Below are positions 1 to 8,227 of a stretch of DNA of 57,465 nucleotides, one piece after another. The stretch is from contig JAUNOI010000005.1 of assembly GCA_030531165.1 (NCBI GenBank), forward strand, positions 1 to 57,465, given 5' to 3'. Origin of the DNA: Lachnospiraceae bacterium (GTDB lineage: Bacteria > Bacillota > Clostridia > Lachnospirales > Lachnospiraceae). Made by a program: the position numbers and the translations under genes. Every line of letters begins with the position of its first letter. Position 1 is the first letter of the stretch. The notes beneath the pieces were generated by a model, which was given only the letters and a program-made list of their open reading frames with translations, was not told where the DNA came from and did not search any database.

Positions 1-54
1 GGTTGGTTTGATTATTCTCTTTTTCCATGCACGAAATGAAAAGGAGGAATACAT

Positions 55-1557
55 ATGAATTATGGCATTTTAAGTCTTTTACCGCCAATTGTAGCGGTTG
101 TCATGGCGATTAAAAGCAAAAATGTAATTTTATCACTGTTTTGCGGAGGATTTGTAGGAACCCTGATTTTCTGTACAGGAAATCCATTTTTAGCCGTAAA
201 ATCAATGATTGGAGATTACTTTTTTGTGCAGCTTACAGATTCTTATAATGCAGGTGTTATTGTATTAGTTATTTTTATTGGAGGCTTTATTAAGCTGATG
301 GAAAAATCGGGAGGCGCAGAAGCATTCAGTCAAAGTGTATACCGATTTGTAAACACGAAATTTAAAGCACAACTTTGTGCGTGGGCAGGAGGAATCATTA
401 TTTTCTTTTCAGATCTCGGGACACCTTTGTTAGTTGGACCTGTATTTCGTCCATTATTCGATAAGTTAAAAATTTCAAGAGAAAAACTAGCATGGATTTT
501 GGATTCAACTTCTTCGCCAATTGCAATTATGATACCGTTTATTGGATGGGGTGTGTATATTATGGGTCTGATTCAGGCAGAATTTGACAATTTGCATGTC
601 GCAGAATCAGATTATACAACATTTGTACAGGCGATCCCATTTCAGATCTATGCAATTCTGGCAGTAATTATGATTCCATTGGTTGCAGCTACGAAAAAAG
701 ATTTTTCTCAGATGAAAAAGGCAGAGAAAGAAGCAGCATTTCGGGAATATTCTTTTGAAGAAGATTTAAGTGATGCTAGAGAATCGGGTGAATATTCAAA
801 GAGCAATGCAAAACCATTAATGGTAATATTACCGATTATTGTAGTTTTTGCAACTCTATTTCTTACGTTGGCTCCGCTTGGATTCCCATTTAAAAAAGTC
901 GATGGAAATGAATTTCGTATTGCGTTAACGATGGGATATTTCTTTGGCGCCGTTGTTTTAATGTCTTTGATCAAACTTTATAAAGTAAAAACGTTTAATG
1001 ATACATTTAAAATCTATGTTAATGGGATGAAAGGGATGACGGATGTTGCGATCACGTTAATTTTGGCATGGTCCCTTGGCAGTATGATCAGTGCTCTGGG
1101 AACAGCAGAGTTTATTGTGGCAGCGATGAAAAGTGTGCAGTTCTCGGCAGCACTCGTCCCAGCTGCGATATTCCTGTTTGGAGCTTTTGTTTCCTTTTCA
1201 ACAGGAAGTTCATGGGGAACGTTTGCAATTATGATGCCGCTTGCAATTCCGATGGCACATGCATTTTCTATGCCATATGCAATTGCGGTCGGTGCCGTAT
1301 TGTCGGGAGGATTATTTGGAGATCATTGTTCTCCTATCTCTGATACGACTATTTTATCTTCTACCGGAGCGGGATGTGATCTAGTCGATCATGTTAAGAC
1401 ACAGCTTCCATATGCCTGTGTGAATGGGATAATTGCATTTTTCGCTTTTATTCTGGCCGGAGTAACAAAGAGCCCATTTGTATCGGTGCTGGCAGTTTTT
1501 GTTTTGTTTGTTGTAATTATGACTTGGGGAAGAATGGAAAAGAAAACTTCTTCTTAA
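55..1557 (+). CDS. nhaC: Na+/H+ antiporter, NhaC family
   Basis: 500-residue polytopic membrane protein, close to the usual NhaC length, with about a dozen hydrophobic segments. The family motif GDHCSPISDTT lies at residues 422-432, in the half-membrane region implicated in ion coupling. NhaC proteins exchange external protons for cytoplasmic Na+ (some members swap organic acids or amines), so the exact substrate is open. An AAGGAGG-like ribosome site lies just upstream of the ATG. The last codons (RKTSS, stop) coincide with the left end of a dispersed family A repeat, so the C-terminus was probably reshaped by that element. The gene is monocistronic as far as the window shows, because the next gene is convergent. 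Confidence 0.88.
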   Translation: MNYGILSLLPPIVAVVMAIKSKNVILSLFCGGFVGTLIFCTGNPFLAVKSMIGDYFFVQLTDSYNAGVIVLVIFIGGFIKLMEKSGGAEAFSQSVYRFVNTKFKAQLCAWAGGIIIFFSDLGTPLLVGPVFRPLFDKLKISREKLAWILDSTSSPIAIMIPFIGWGVYIMGLIQAEFDNLHVAESDYTTFVQAIPFQIYAILAVIMIPLVAATKKDFSQMKKAEKEAAFREYSFEEDLSDARESGEYSKSNAKPLMVILPIIVVFATLFLTLAPLGFPFKKVDGNEFRIALTMGYFFGAVVLMSLIKLYKVKTFNDTFKIYVNGMKGMTDVAITLILAWSLGSMISALGTAEFIVAAMKSVQFSAALVPAAIFLFGAFVSFSTGSSWGTFAIMMPLAIPMAHAFSMPYAIAVGAVLSGGLFGDHCSPISDTTILSSTGAGCDLVDHVKTQLPYACVNGIIAFFAFILAGVTKSPFVSVLAVFVLFVVIMTWGRMEKKTSS

Positions 1558-1644
1558 GAACTGATGCGATAGAATGATAGCAAGGAGTATCTTTGAATTT
1601 AGTATGAATCATGCAGAAGGAAAGCTTGCTTTCCTATCTGCATG
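1541..1644 (+). repeat. Family A repeat copy 1 with hairpin
   Basis: The segment from 1541 matches the family A left end (AAAACTTCTTCTTA, AGAACTGATGCGATAGAAT) and overlaps the 3' end of the antiporter gene. It is followed by a strong hairpin at 1610-1644 (CATGCAGA and GGAAAGC arms). The 33 bases at 1611-1643, read on the minus strand, match 43111-43143 with four differences, which links this site to the large fold-back region near 43 kb. The hairpin may also act as the transcript end between the convergent genes. Confidence 0.7.
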
Positions 1645-1682
1645 TTACGAGAAGGTAATGTCATTTATTTATACCGAAGGAT

Positions 1683-2894
1683 TCAAACTTGTTTTTGCTT
1701 TCCACATTCAGAGCAGAATTTCCCCTTATTCACGGTACCGCAGGAGCAGACCCATTCATCTGCCGGTTTTGGTGTTCCACATTCGCTACAAAATTTTCCT
1801 TTGTTTTCTGCACCACAGGAACAGATCCATCCGGTTGTTGGTTTTTCAGCTTTGAAATCAGACTGTCGCGATTGTGAAGCAGTCTGATGTCTGCCCATTT
1901 CATATAAATCTTGCGGATTCATTCCGCCTGCCTGTCCAGCCATCCCATATCCCATAAATCCGGTCATAGCACCACTGCTGTTTTTTGCCGCAGAGCGCAT
2001 CGCGTCCGCCTGTGCACCGGCTAATGTTGCGGCCGCCATTGTAGGATCACGCATCACTGCAGATTTTTGCAGGTCTTTGATCATCTGTTCATCTTCCTTG
2101 GATGCGGATACGCTGTTAATTCCAAAAGAATAGATTTGGAGACCGCGAAGCTGTGTCCATTTTTTGGTTAAAATATCATTTAGGGCATCGGCAATTTCCA
2201 TCGTATGTCCGGGAAGTGAACTGTAACGGATGCCCATATCCGAAATACGGGCAAATGCAGGCTGCAATGCGGTCAAAAGTTCCGCTTTTAACATCGAGTC
2301 AATCTGATTACGGGTGTATACATTTTGGATGTTTCCGCAAACATTTGTGTAAAATAGAATTGGATTTACAATTCGGTAAGAATATTCGCCATTGCAGCGA
2401 ATAGAAATGTCTATATCCAGACCGATGTTAAGATCAACAACCCGAAATGGTACCGGATTTGGTGTTCCATATTTATTTCCGGGAATCTCTTTTGTATTAA
2501 AATAATAAATTCTCTGATCCTTGCCGGTGCCTCCACCAAATTGAAACCGGTTCCATACTTCGATTGCTATATTTCCAAGCCCCTCAATAAGAGAATCCGC
2601 AAATACAGATGGACTTGTTTTCATATCATATGTGTATGCTCCGGGTTCCGCACAAACTTCAAGTACTTTCCCATCTTCAACGATCATCATGCATTGGCCA
2701 TCGGCAACGACAATATGAGAACCATCAGTAATGATATTGTCATCGCCCTTTTTATTTCCTGAGCGTCTGGAAGTTCTTCTTTCTCCTTTTGCTGCCAAGA
2801 TATCCGCATTTAATGATTCACAATAAAAGTATTCTTTCCACTGGTCAGCGAGTGTTCCGTGAGTCGCTCCAGATGCTGCTTTGATTAATCCCAT
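1683..2894 (-). CDS. SPFH-domain protein with two C-terminal zinc ribbons (YdjI-like)
   Basis: 403 residues. The N-terminal ~300 residues are an SPFH/virion-core-like domain of the type in B. subtilis YdjI. They are followed by an Ala/Gly/Met-rich linker and two tandem zinc ribbons in the last ~50 residues, each of the form CSCG...FCSECG. B. subtilis YdjI is about 80 residues shorter, so the double zinc ribbon is extra here. Last gene of a three-gene minus-strand operon (zinc-ribbon protein, TPM protein, SPFH protein) in the same order as ydjG-ydjH-ydjI. In B. subtilis those proteins work with PspA in the envelope stress response; no pspA is visible nearby. Role here inferred: membrane-associated scaffold recruited by the two upstream membrane proteins. 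Confidence 0.8.
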   Translation of the reverse strand: MGLIKAASGATHGTLADQWKEYFYCESLNADILAAKGERRTSRRSGNKKGDDNIITDGSHIVVADGQCMMIVEDGKVLEVCAEPGAYTYDMKTSPSVFADSLIEGLGNIAIEVWNRFQFGGGTGKDQRIYYFNTKEIPGNKYGTPNPVPFRVVDLNIGLDIDISIRCNGEYSYRIVNPILFYTNVCGNIQNVYTRNQIDSMLKAELLTALQPAFARISDMGIRYSSLPGHTMEIADALNDILTKKWTQLRGLQIYSFGINSVSASKEDEQMIKDLQKSAVMRDPTMAAATLAGAQADAMRSAAKNSSGAMTGFMGYGMAGQAGGMNPQDLYEMGRHQTASQSRQSDFKAEKPTTGWICSCGAENKGKFCSECGTPKPADEWVCSCGTVNKGKFCSECGKQKQV

Positions 2895-2924
2895 AAATAG
2901 TCTCCTTTTTACTTATCAGTTTAT

Positions 2925-3722
2925 TTAAAATTTACCGCTTGTTCCGGAAGAATCAGAATCCATACGCATATGATTTTCTTCTTTTTGGCGTTTTGTCCGG
3001 TTTACCGTATGATAGAGAAAAATATCCGAACGATCAGAAAGCGTAAAACTGTCTTTTTTCAAATATTCCGATGCACCTTCCTGAGAAATACGTGTATTCA
3101 TACTCCTTTTCCATGATAAAACAATCATAAGAGATAGAATAAATGATAGGGAAAGCGAACCTAAAATAATAAATGGTATCGGAATATTTTCCTTATATTT
3201 GTGATCCGTATCATAAGGCGTTCCATCTTCCGCTTCAGTTAAAAATTCGTCTGCAAGAGAAACATATTCGGAAAAGGCGTCATAATAGTTCCCGTCTGAC
3301 AAATCATCTAAAAATATCTCTGCCATGCGTTCTCGTCCATATGTTGTAAATGACGATTTTGTACTTCCAAAGCCAACCAATCCCCAATCACGCTCTGCCA
3401 TACTGATTGCAAGCATGATACCGTTTTCCTCATCACCCATTCCTAATTTGTTTTTAATAAAATAACGACGCTGCCAGTCTTTGATATCGCGTCCATCAAA
3501 ATCAGAAATTGTTACAACACAGACACTGACGTTATGTTTCATGCTGACTTCTCGACACTCTTGTTCTAAATCTTTGGTTTCTTCTTCTGATAAAAGTCCT
3601 GCCTTATCTATGACATATTGATCCGGTCCGGCCTGAGCTGCTGATGCTGAAAACATCGGTATGAGCATGATCAAACAGAGCATTAGAGATAGTACATAGT
3701 TTTTATGTATTGCCTGCTTCAT
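2925..3722 (-). CDS. TPM-domain membrane protein (YdjH-like)
   Basis: 265 residues from the ATG at 3722. A longer reading to 3806 exists, but it would overlap the upstream gene by 85 bases and lacks a signal peptide, whereas MKQAIHKNYVL starts with a good one (residues ~1-30). The TPM domain follows (residues ~35-165, including DKAGLLSEEE), then a transmembrane helix (~183-205) and a charged cytoplasmic tail. TPM domains occur in membrane-quality proteins and a few phosphatases; no enzymatic activity can be asserted. The start codon shares one base with the stop of the upstream gene (TAATG), so translation is probably coupled. Confidence 0.8.
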   Translation of the reverse strand: MKQAIHKNYVLSLMLCLIMLIPMFSASAAQAGPDQYVIDKAGLLSEEETKDLEQECREVSMKHNVSVCVVTISDFDGRDIKDWQRRYFIKNKLGMGDEENGIMLAISMAERDWGLVGFGSTKSSFTTYGRERMAEIFLDDLSDGNYYDAFSEYVSLADEFLTEAEDGTPYDTDHKYKENIPIPFIILGSLSLSFILSLMIVLSWKRSMNTRISQEGASEYLKKDSFTLSDRSDIFLYHTVNRTKRQKEENHMRMDSDSSGTSGKF

Positions 3723-4804
3723 TAAAAAACACCTCCAAATAAAAGAATACCCAGGATGGAAAAGAGAATTGTTCCAATTCCTGTTATGCCAAAGAGATAT
3801 TTCCAAAAAGCGCTGCGGTCAACAGGCAGTTCCCCAACCATTTTGCCAGTTTGACCATTAATTGCAAATTGATAATTTTCCCCATGATAAACTGTTTCAA
3901 ACAGCCATACCGGAAGAAGTGCATAAGAGACTTTTCCTCTCTTAGAGGATATTACTTGTCGTTTGGTGCTAACGGTATTATACCCATGGATCGTACTATA
4001 TAGTACATCTTCGGCACTGCGGCAGAGGCGTTCTTTTGCCCTTTTTTCAGCACTATCTGCAGATACATCGTATTTGTCAGTTTCATATCCGGCAAGATAT
4101 TCCGGCTGAAATTCTTTTAATCCTTTATAATCAAATGGTTCGATAGATTCTGTTGTCTCATCCTCCATTTTGGTACTTCCGTCAACAGGAAGATGATAAA
4201 ATGACATATTGCCGGTACGGCGAATCAAATAAAAAGATGTATCAACATAATCATAATCTCCATCGCTCCATGTTTTAATTTTTGTTCCCTGAAAACTCAT
4301 ATTAGCATATGCATCACAGTCGAAAAGCCAATAAGGAACATAATATCCTTTTAAATTCTTCAAATAACTTTTATTGCGGAAATTTTTCGGCAGTAAACGT
4401 TTTCCTTTACAGAAGCTTTCCAGCATTTGCTTTGCTGTATCACCTGTCACCTGAAATGGAATAATATAATCTGGTTGAAATTTGCCTGACACCGTCTCAT
4501 TGATAACGACGACATTGTCACAATACGGACAGATTGTGCTGACTTTATCTTCATCCGCTTCGATTTCTGCTCCACACGAAGGACAGATGTATCGTCCATC
4601 TGCAGTTCGTTTCGCAGATTCGTCTTCTTTTTGATATTCCCAATGAATTGTCTGCTGATCGGGTGTTTGTTCATCGTCCATATATTGCTGTAATGCAGTT
4701 AAATCATATGTATTGTTGCAGCTTTTGCAGGAGAGTTTCTGACTTTTTGGAGAAAATGTCAGGGCTGAACCACAGCAGGGGCATTTGTATTGTACGAAAT
4801 CCAT
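3722..4804 (-). CDS. Double zinc-ribbon membrane-anchored protein (YdjG-like)
   Basis: 360 residues. A first zinc ribbon (CPCCG...CKSC) sits at residues ~9-31 and a second (CPSCG...CPYC) at ~73-98. A mixed alpha/beta region with several aromatic-rich motifs follows (YYVPYWLF, YALLPVWLFET), and one hydrophobic C-terminal segment (~338-358) ends at the stop. This matches the zinc-ribbon proteins found upstream of TPM and SPFH genes (YdjG in B. subtilis). First gene of the three-gene operon, with a GGAG ribosome site. Proposed role: membrane anchor for the SPFH partner during envelope stress, by family analogy only. Confidence 0.78.
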   Translation of the reverse strand: MDFVQYKCPCCGSALTFSPKSQKLSCKSCNNTYDLTALQQYMDDEQTPDQQTIHWEYQKEDESAKRTADGRYICPSCGAEIEADEDKVSTICPYCDNVVVINETVSGKFQPDYIIPFQVTGDTAKQMLESFCKGKRLLPKNFRNKSYLKNLKGYYVPYWLFDCDAYANMSFQGTKIKTWSDGDYDYVDTSFYLIRRTGNMSFYHLPVDGSTKMEDETTESIEPFDYKGLKEFQPEYLAGYETDKYDVSADSAEKRAKERLCRSAEDVLYSTIHGYNTVSTKRQVISSKRGKVSYALLPVWLFETVYHGENYQFAINGQTGKMVGELPVDRSAFWKYLFGITGIGTILFSILGILLFGGVF

Positions 4805-4872
4805 GAGATTCTCCTTTTTCTTAATGTCTTAATAAAAGTATATCATATATCTCGGGATATAAGAAAGTAAAT

Positions 4873-5082
4873 TGCGATTTATCGAGCAAGAAACCTTCTT
4901 TTCATGCGACTGGTGTGACAGAGCATAAGTACAACATAAGCAGTCCGTTTCTTTGTCAGGTCTGCCCCACCGTTCAAGCGTTCGCGCGTTTGGGGCGGAC
5001 TCTGCGAAATAGACGGACGGCGGTCGTTGTTCTTATATCCTGTCGCACCAGTTCCATGAGAAGAAGTTTTCGACAAATCACA
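4873..5082. repeat. Family A fold-back repeat, copy 2 (210 bp)
   Basis: A complete fold-back element. The left arm (TGCGATTTATCGAG... AAACCTTCTTTTCATG.GACTGGTGTGACAG) is repeated inverted at the right end (...CTGTCGCACCAGTTCCATGAGAAGAAGTTTTCGACAAATCACA), giving arms of about 60 bp. The centre holds a second palindrome (GTCTGCCCCA / TTGGGGCGGAC). The left 120 bases match 43421-43550 on the opposite strand at high identity. It sits between the YdjGHI-like operon start and the 3' end of metF. No open reading frame here is credible. Confidence 0.8.
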
Positions 5083-5095
5083 GGTTTTGAACATC

Positions 5096-5956
5096 TTAAA
5101 TAATATTTTTAATACCCTCGCAGATTCTGCGTGCAACAATCGGATTATTCATTGTATATAAATGAATGGAATTAACATCATTGGTCAGAAGATCGATGAT
5201 CTGACTGATTGCATAGGACATTCCGGCGTCAAACAGAGCCTCTTTCTTATCGCCATACTTATAAATAATCTTTTGAAAGCGTTTTGGCAGAGAGGCACCG
5301 CACATCGTAACCATCCGTCTGATCTGATTGGCATTGATGACTGGCATGATTCCGGGTGTGATTGGTACATCGATTCCTGCAATTCTACAATCTTCTTCAA
5401 ATCGGTAAAAGCAGCTGTTATCAAAAAATAGTTGAGACAGCAGGAGTTCGGCTCCTGCATCGACTTTTTTACGCAGATGACGCATTTCATCAATCCGGTT
5501 AGCAGATTCTGGATGACATTCCGGATAGCAGGCTGCGGCTATACAAAAATCATTGGTGTTTTTTAAGTAAGTGATCAGATCTGACGCATGATGGAATTCA
5601 TCTTTTTCGGGAATATCAGGGTTACGGTCGCCGCGCAGTGCAAGTATGTTTTCAATTCCTTCGGCGGCCAGAATTTTGGAAAATTCATCAATATCCTTTT
5701 TATCATAAGAAAGACAGGTCAAATGAACCACGGGCTCTACATGATATTTGTATTTGATTTTTTTTGCAAGTTCAATTGTGCGGTTGTGATTTGAACTTCC
5801 TCCGGCTCCAAATGTAACACTGATGAAATCAGGGTTCAATTCACATAGAATTTCCAAGGTTGCATCAATATTTTTTAATTCGGAATCTTTTTTCGGAGGA
5901 AAAATCTCAAACGAAAGTACATTTTTCTTTTGATTGTGTATTTGGTTAAGTTTCAT
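5096..5956 (-). CDS. metF: 5,10-methylenetetrahydrofolate reductase
   Basis: 286 residues, full length for the bacterial TIM-barrel flavoprotein. It starts with the typical FEIFPPK segment (residues ~17-23; Glu at ~18 is the expected catalytic acid), then VTFGAGGSS, LALRGD and the AACYPE.HPE motif near residue 140. The enzyme reduces methylene-THF to methyl-THF, feeding methionine synthesis, and in acetogens the Wood-Ljungdahl methyl branch. No metV or CODH genes are adjacent, so the pathway cannot be chosen from context. The ATG is preceded by AAGGAGAAC. Ends 14 bases from repeat copy 2. Confidence 0.93.
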   Translation of the reverse strand: MKLNQIHNQKKNVLSFEIFPPKKDSELKNIDATLEILCELNPDFISVTFGAGGSSNHNRTIELAKKIKYKYHVEPVVHLTCLSYDKKDIDEFSKILAAEGIENILALRGDRNPDIPEKDEFHHASDLITYLKNTNDFCIAAACYPECHPESANRIDEMRHLRKKVDAGAELLLSQLFFDNSCFYRFEEDCRIAGIDVPITPGIMPVINANQIRRMVTMCGASLPKRFQKIIYKYGDKKEALFDAGMSYAISQIIDLLTNDVNSIHLYTMNNPIVARRICEGIKNII

Positions 5957-6131
5957 AATCTTGTTCTCCTTATCTATGTCTAATGACAGTATAGCATGTT
6001 CTATTTAATAAGATGAAGGCATAGCTGCAAAATATAGTTGAATAAACCAAAAATTATAGATGAAAATATTTCATCTATAAAATAAGAACGGTGATTTTTT
6101 ATTAAATGAAGCAATATTCATAAAAAAACTC

Positions 6132-6159
6132 TTGACTTTCAAGAATCAAGGACTAAAAT
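6132..6159 (+). promoter_or_regulatory. Promoter of cstA
   Basis: TTGACT at 6132-6137 and TAAAAT at 6154-6159 with a 16-base spacer, 55 bases before the cstA start codon. Good sigma-A type match in an AT-rich intergenic stretch. Confidence 0.65.
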
Positions 6160-6214
6160 ATGCTTTGAAAAAAAGCTGAACAATTGGTTCAACGAAAAAA
6201 AGGAGAGAAAGAAA

Positions 6215-7933
6215 ATGAATACATTAGTAATTGTTCTCGTTGCGGCTGTCTGTCTTTTTGCAGGTTATGTATTATATGGGCGCTGGCTCGCAAGCAAATG
6301 GGGAATTGATCCAAAAGCAAAGACACCTGCTTATGTTCATGAAGATGGACAGGATTATGTTCCAACAGATGGATGGATCGTATTTGCACATCAGTTTTCA
6401 TCAATAGCAGGAGCTGGTCCTGTTACGGGTGCAATTCAGGCAGCGGCTTTTGGATGGCTTCCGGTATTGTTATGGATTTTGCTTGGCGGTATTTTCTTCG
6501 GAGCTGTTACGGATTTTGGAGCATTGTATGCCAGTGTAAAAAATGAAGGAAAATCAATGGGACTTTTAATTGAACAGTACATAGGAAAAACAGGACGTAA
6601 ATTATTCCTGGTATTCTGCTGGCTCTTTACATTGCTCGTTATTGCTGCATTTGCAGATATGGTAGCTGGAACATTTAACGCCTATGTTGTAGACGGAACA
6701 TCTGTCCAATTAGCACCGACGGCAAATGTCAATGGAGCGGCTGGTACGATTTCTATTTTGTTTATTGTTTTTGCGGTTGTTTTTGGTCTGATACAGAAAA
6801 AATGGAATTTGAAAGGTGCCAGAGAAGTCGTTGTCGGTTTGATCTTTACAGTAGCTGCATTGGCAATTGGCATGCAGTTCCCGTTAATCGGAGGAAAGAA
6901 TGCATGGATCGGATTTACATTTGCTTATATCTTCTTAGCATCTGTCCTTCCGATGTGGCTTTTAAAACAGCCTCGTGATTATATGACGACCTTTATGTTT
7001 GCCGGCATGATCATCGGTGCAGCTGTAGGAATTATCGTTGCACATCCTGCAATGAATCTTCCAGTTTATACAGGATTTACAAATGAGACTCTTGGAAATC
7101 TGTTCCCAATCTTATTTGTAACAGTTGCATGCGGAGCAGTTTCCGGTTTCCACAGTCTGGTTTCGTCCGGCACATCATCAAAGACGGTTGCAAATGAAAA
7201 AGACATGTTGAAAGTCGGATACGGCGCTATGGTCTTAGAGAGCCTTTTAGCAGTTCTGGCACTTTGTGTTGCAGGTGCAGCAGCAGCTTCCGACGGAACA
7301 GCAGCGGTAGGAACTCCGTTCCAGATTTTCTCGGGCGGTGTTGCGGGACTTCTTGAAATGTTTGGGATTCCTGTATATGTAGCCTCCTGCTTTATGACAA
7401 TGTGTGTTTCTGCACTGGCGCTTACCAGTCTGGATGCAGTTGCACGTATTGGACGTATGTCTTTCCAGGAATTATTCAGTGTGGATGATATGGAACATGC
7501 AGAAGGATGGAGAAAGATTCTTTGCAATAAATATTTTGCAACGATTATTACGCTTGTGTTTGGATACATACTTACGAGAATCGGCTATGCCAATATCTGG
7601 CCATTGTTCGGAAGTGCAAATCAGCTGTTAAGTGCTTTAGTATTAGTTACACTTTGTGTATTCTTAAAAGTAACGGGAAGACAGAATAAGACATTATTCC
7701 CGCCGCTTATTATTATGCTTTGTGTTACTTTTACAGCTTTAGTTCAGAGATTCATCGCACTTGTAAAGGCATTTCAGGCTGGAACGGCCGTATTTATGGT
7801 AGAGGGACTTCAGATCATCATTGCAGTTTTGCTTATGATTCTTGGCATAACGATCGTATGCACTTCTGTAAAAAAATTGGGAGAAAAAAGGTCCGATTTA
7901 GAAAATAAAAAGAAAACATTGAAAAATGCATAG
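6215..7933 (+). CDS. cstA: CstA family pyruvate/peptide transporter
   Basis: 572 residues with about 15 hydrophobic segments. The N-terminus has the CstA signature (YGRWLASKWGID, and FAHQFSSIAGAGPVTGAIQAAAFGWLP at residues ~53-79), and HSLVSSGTSSKT lies near residue 315. CstA proteins are carbon-starvation-induced transporters; pyruvate and peptides are the documented substrates. This is the short form (~570 residues) typical of Firmicutes, not the 700-residue E. coli type. Preceded by AAAGGAGAGAAAG and a promoter at 6132. No sensor kinase pair (such as BtsSR) is next to it. Confidence 0.9.
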   Translation: MNTLVIVLVAAVCLFAGYVLYGRWLASKWGIDPKAKTPAYVHEDGQDYVPTDGWIVFAHQFSSIAGAGPVTGAIQAAAFGWLPVLLWILLGGIFFGAVTDFGALYASVKNEGKSMGLLIEQYIGKTGRKLFLVFCWLFTLLVIAAFADMVAGTFNAYVVDGTSVQLAPTANVNGAAGTISILFIVFAVVFGLIQKKWNLKGAREVVVGLIFTVAALAIGMQFPLIGGKNAWIGFTFAYIFLASVLPMWLLKQPRDYMTTFMFAGMIIGAAVGIIVAHPAMNLPVYTGFTNETLGNLFPILFVTVACGAVSGFHSLVSSGTSSKTVANEKDMLKVGYGAMVLESLLAVLALCVAGAAAASDGTAAVGTPFQIFSGGVAGLLEMFGIPVYVASCFMTMCVSALALTSLDAVARIGRMSFQELFSVDDMEHAEGWRKILCNKYFATIITLVFGYILTRIGYANIWPLFGSANQLLSALVLVTLCVFLKVTGRQNKTLFPPLIIMLCVTFTALVQRFIALVKAFQAGTAVFMVEGLQIIIAVLLMILGITIVCTSVKKLGEKRSDLENKKKTLKNA

Positions 7934-7937
7934 TATC

Positions 7938-7966
7938 TTGACATTTTCGATTAGATATTCTATGAT
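7938..7966 (+). promoter_or_regulatory. Consensus promoter just after cstA
   Basis: TTGACA at 7938-7943 and TATGAT at 7961-7966 with an exact 17-base spacer, beginning four bases after the cstA stop codon. A transcript started here (about 7973) meets the hairpin at 7982-8011 at once. It either makes a ~45-nucleotide RNA or feeds the ATP-grasp operon through a leaky terminator. Confidence 0.6.
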
Positions 7967-7981
7967 GTAAAAAACAAAGCA

Positions 7982-8018
7982 AAGACGTTCTGTTTCAAAG
8001 CAGGGCGTCTTTTTTTTG
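7982..8018 (+). terminator. Intrinsic terminator after cstA
   Basis: Stem AAGACG..CTG with CAG..CGTCTT, an 8-base loop, and a run of eight T. Ends cstA transcription and any transcript from the 7938 promoter. Family B repeat begins inside the T-run. Confidence 0.8.
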
Positions 8019-8157
8019 TTTCACGCGAAAGCAAAGGCAAGCGGAAACGACCCAGGTCGCCTTCTCTTACCACGAGCGGTAATTCACCTTGTGCTCGCAT
8101 TTCCATTTGCCGCCGCACGCGAACCGATGAAACTCGCAGAGCGTGTTTCATCCGGCT
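8011..8157 (+). repeat. Family B structured repeat, copy 1
   Basis: 147-base GC-richer segment between the cstA terminator and the ATP-grasp operon. Its last ~60 bases (GCTCGCATTTCCATTTGCCG through GTTTCATCCGG, 8093-8155) are almost identical to 51880-51942, and the first ~38 bases also match. This copy has ~50 extra bases in between, containing a CGAGC/GCTCG stem. Shared predicted hairpin: GATGAAAC...GTTTCATC. No coding potential is evident. Confidence 0.75.
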
Positions 8158-8227
8158 TATCTGCTGATATATGCGAATCAGTGAAAGTGATCTATTCGGT
8201 TATATGAGCAATCAAAGGAGGATTTAT

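Noticed and set aside
1574..1887. Plus-strand frames near 1.6-1.9 kb
   Set aside because: They lie antisense to the zinc-ribbon tail of the SPFH gene and in repeat copy 1; no ribosome site.
4879..5139. Open frames of 62-86 codons near 4.9-5.1 kb
   Set aside because: They are readings of repeat copy 2; similar frames recur in copy 6 only because the DNA is repeated.
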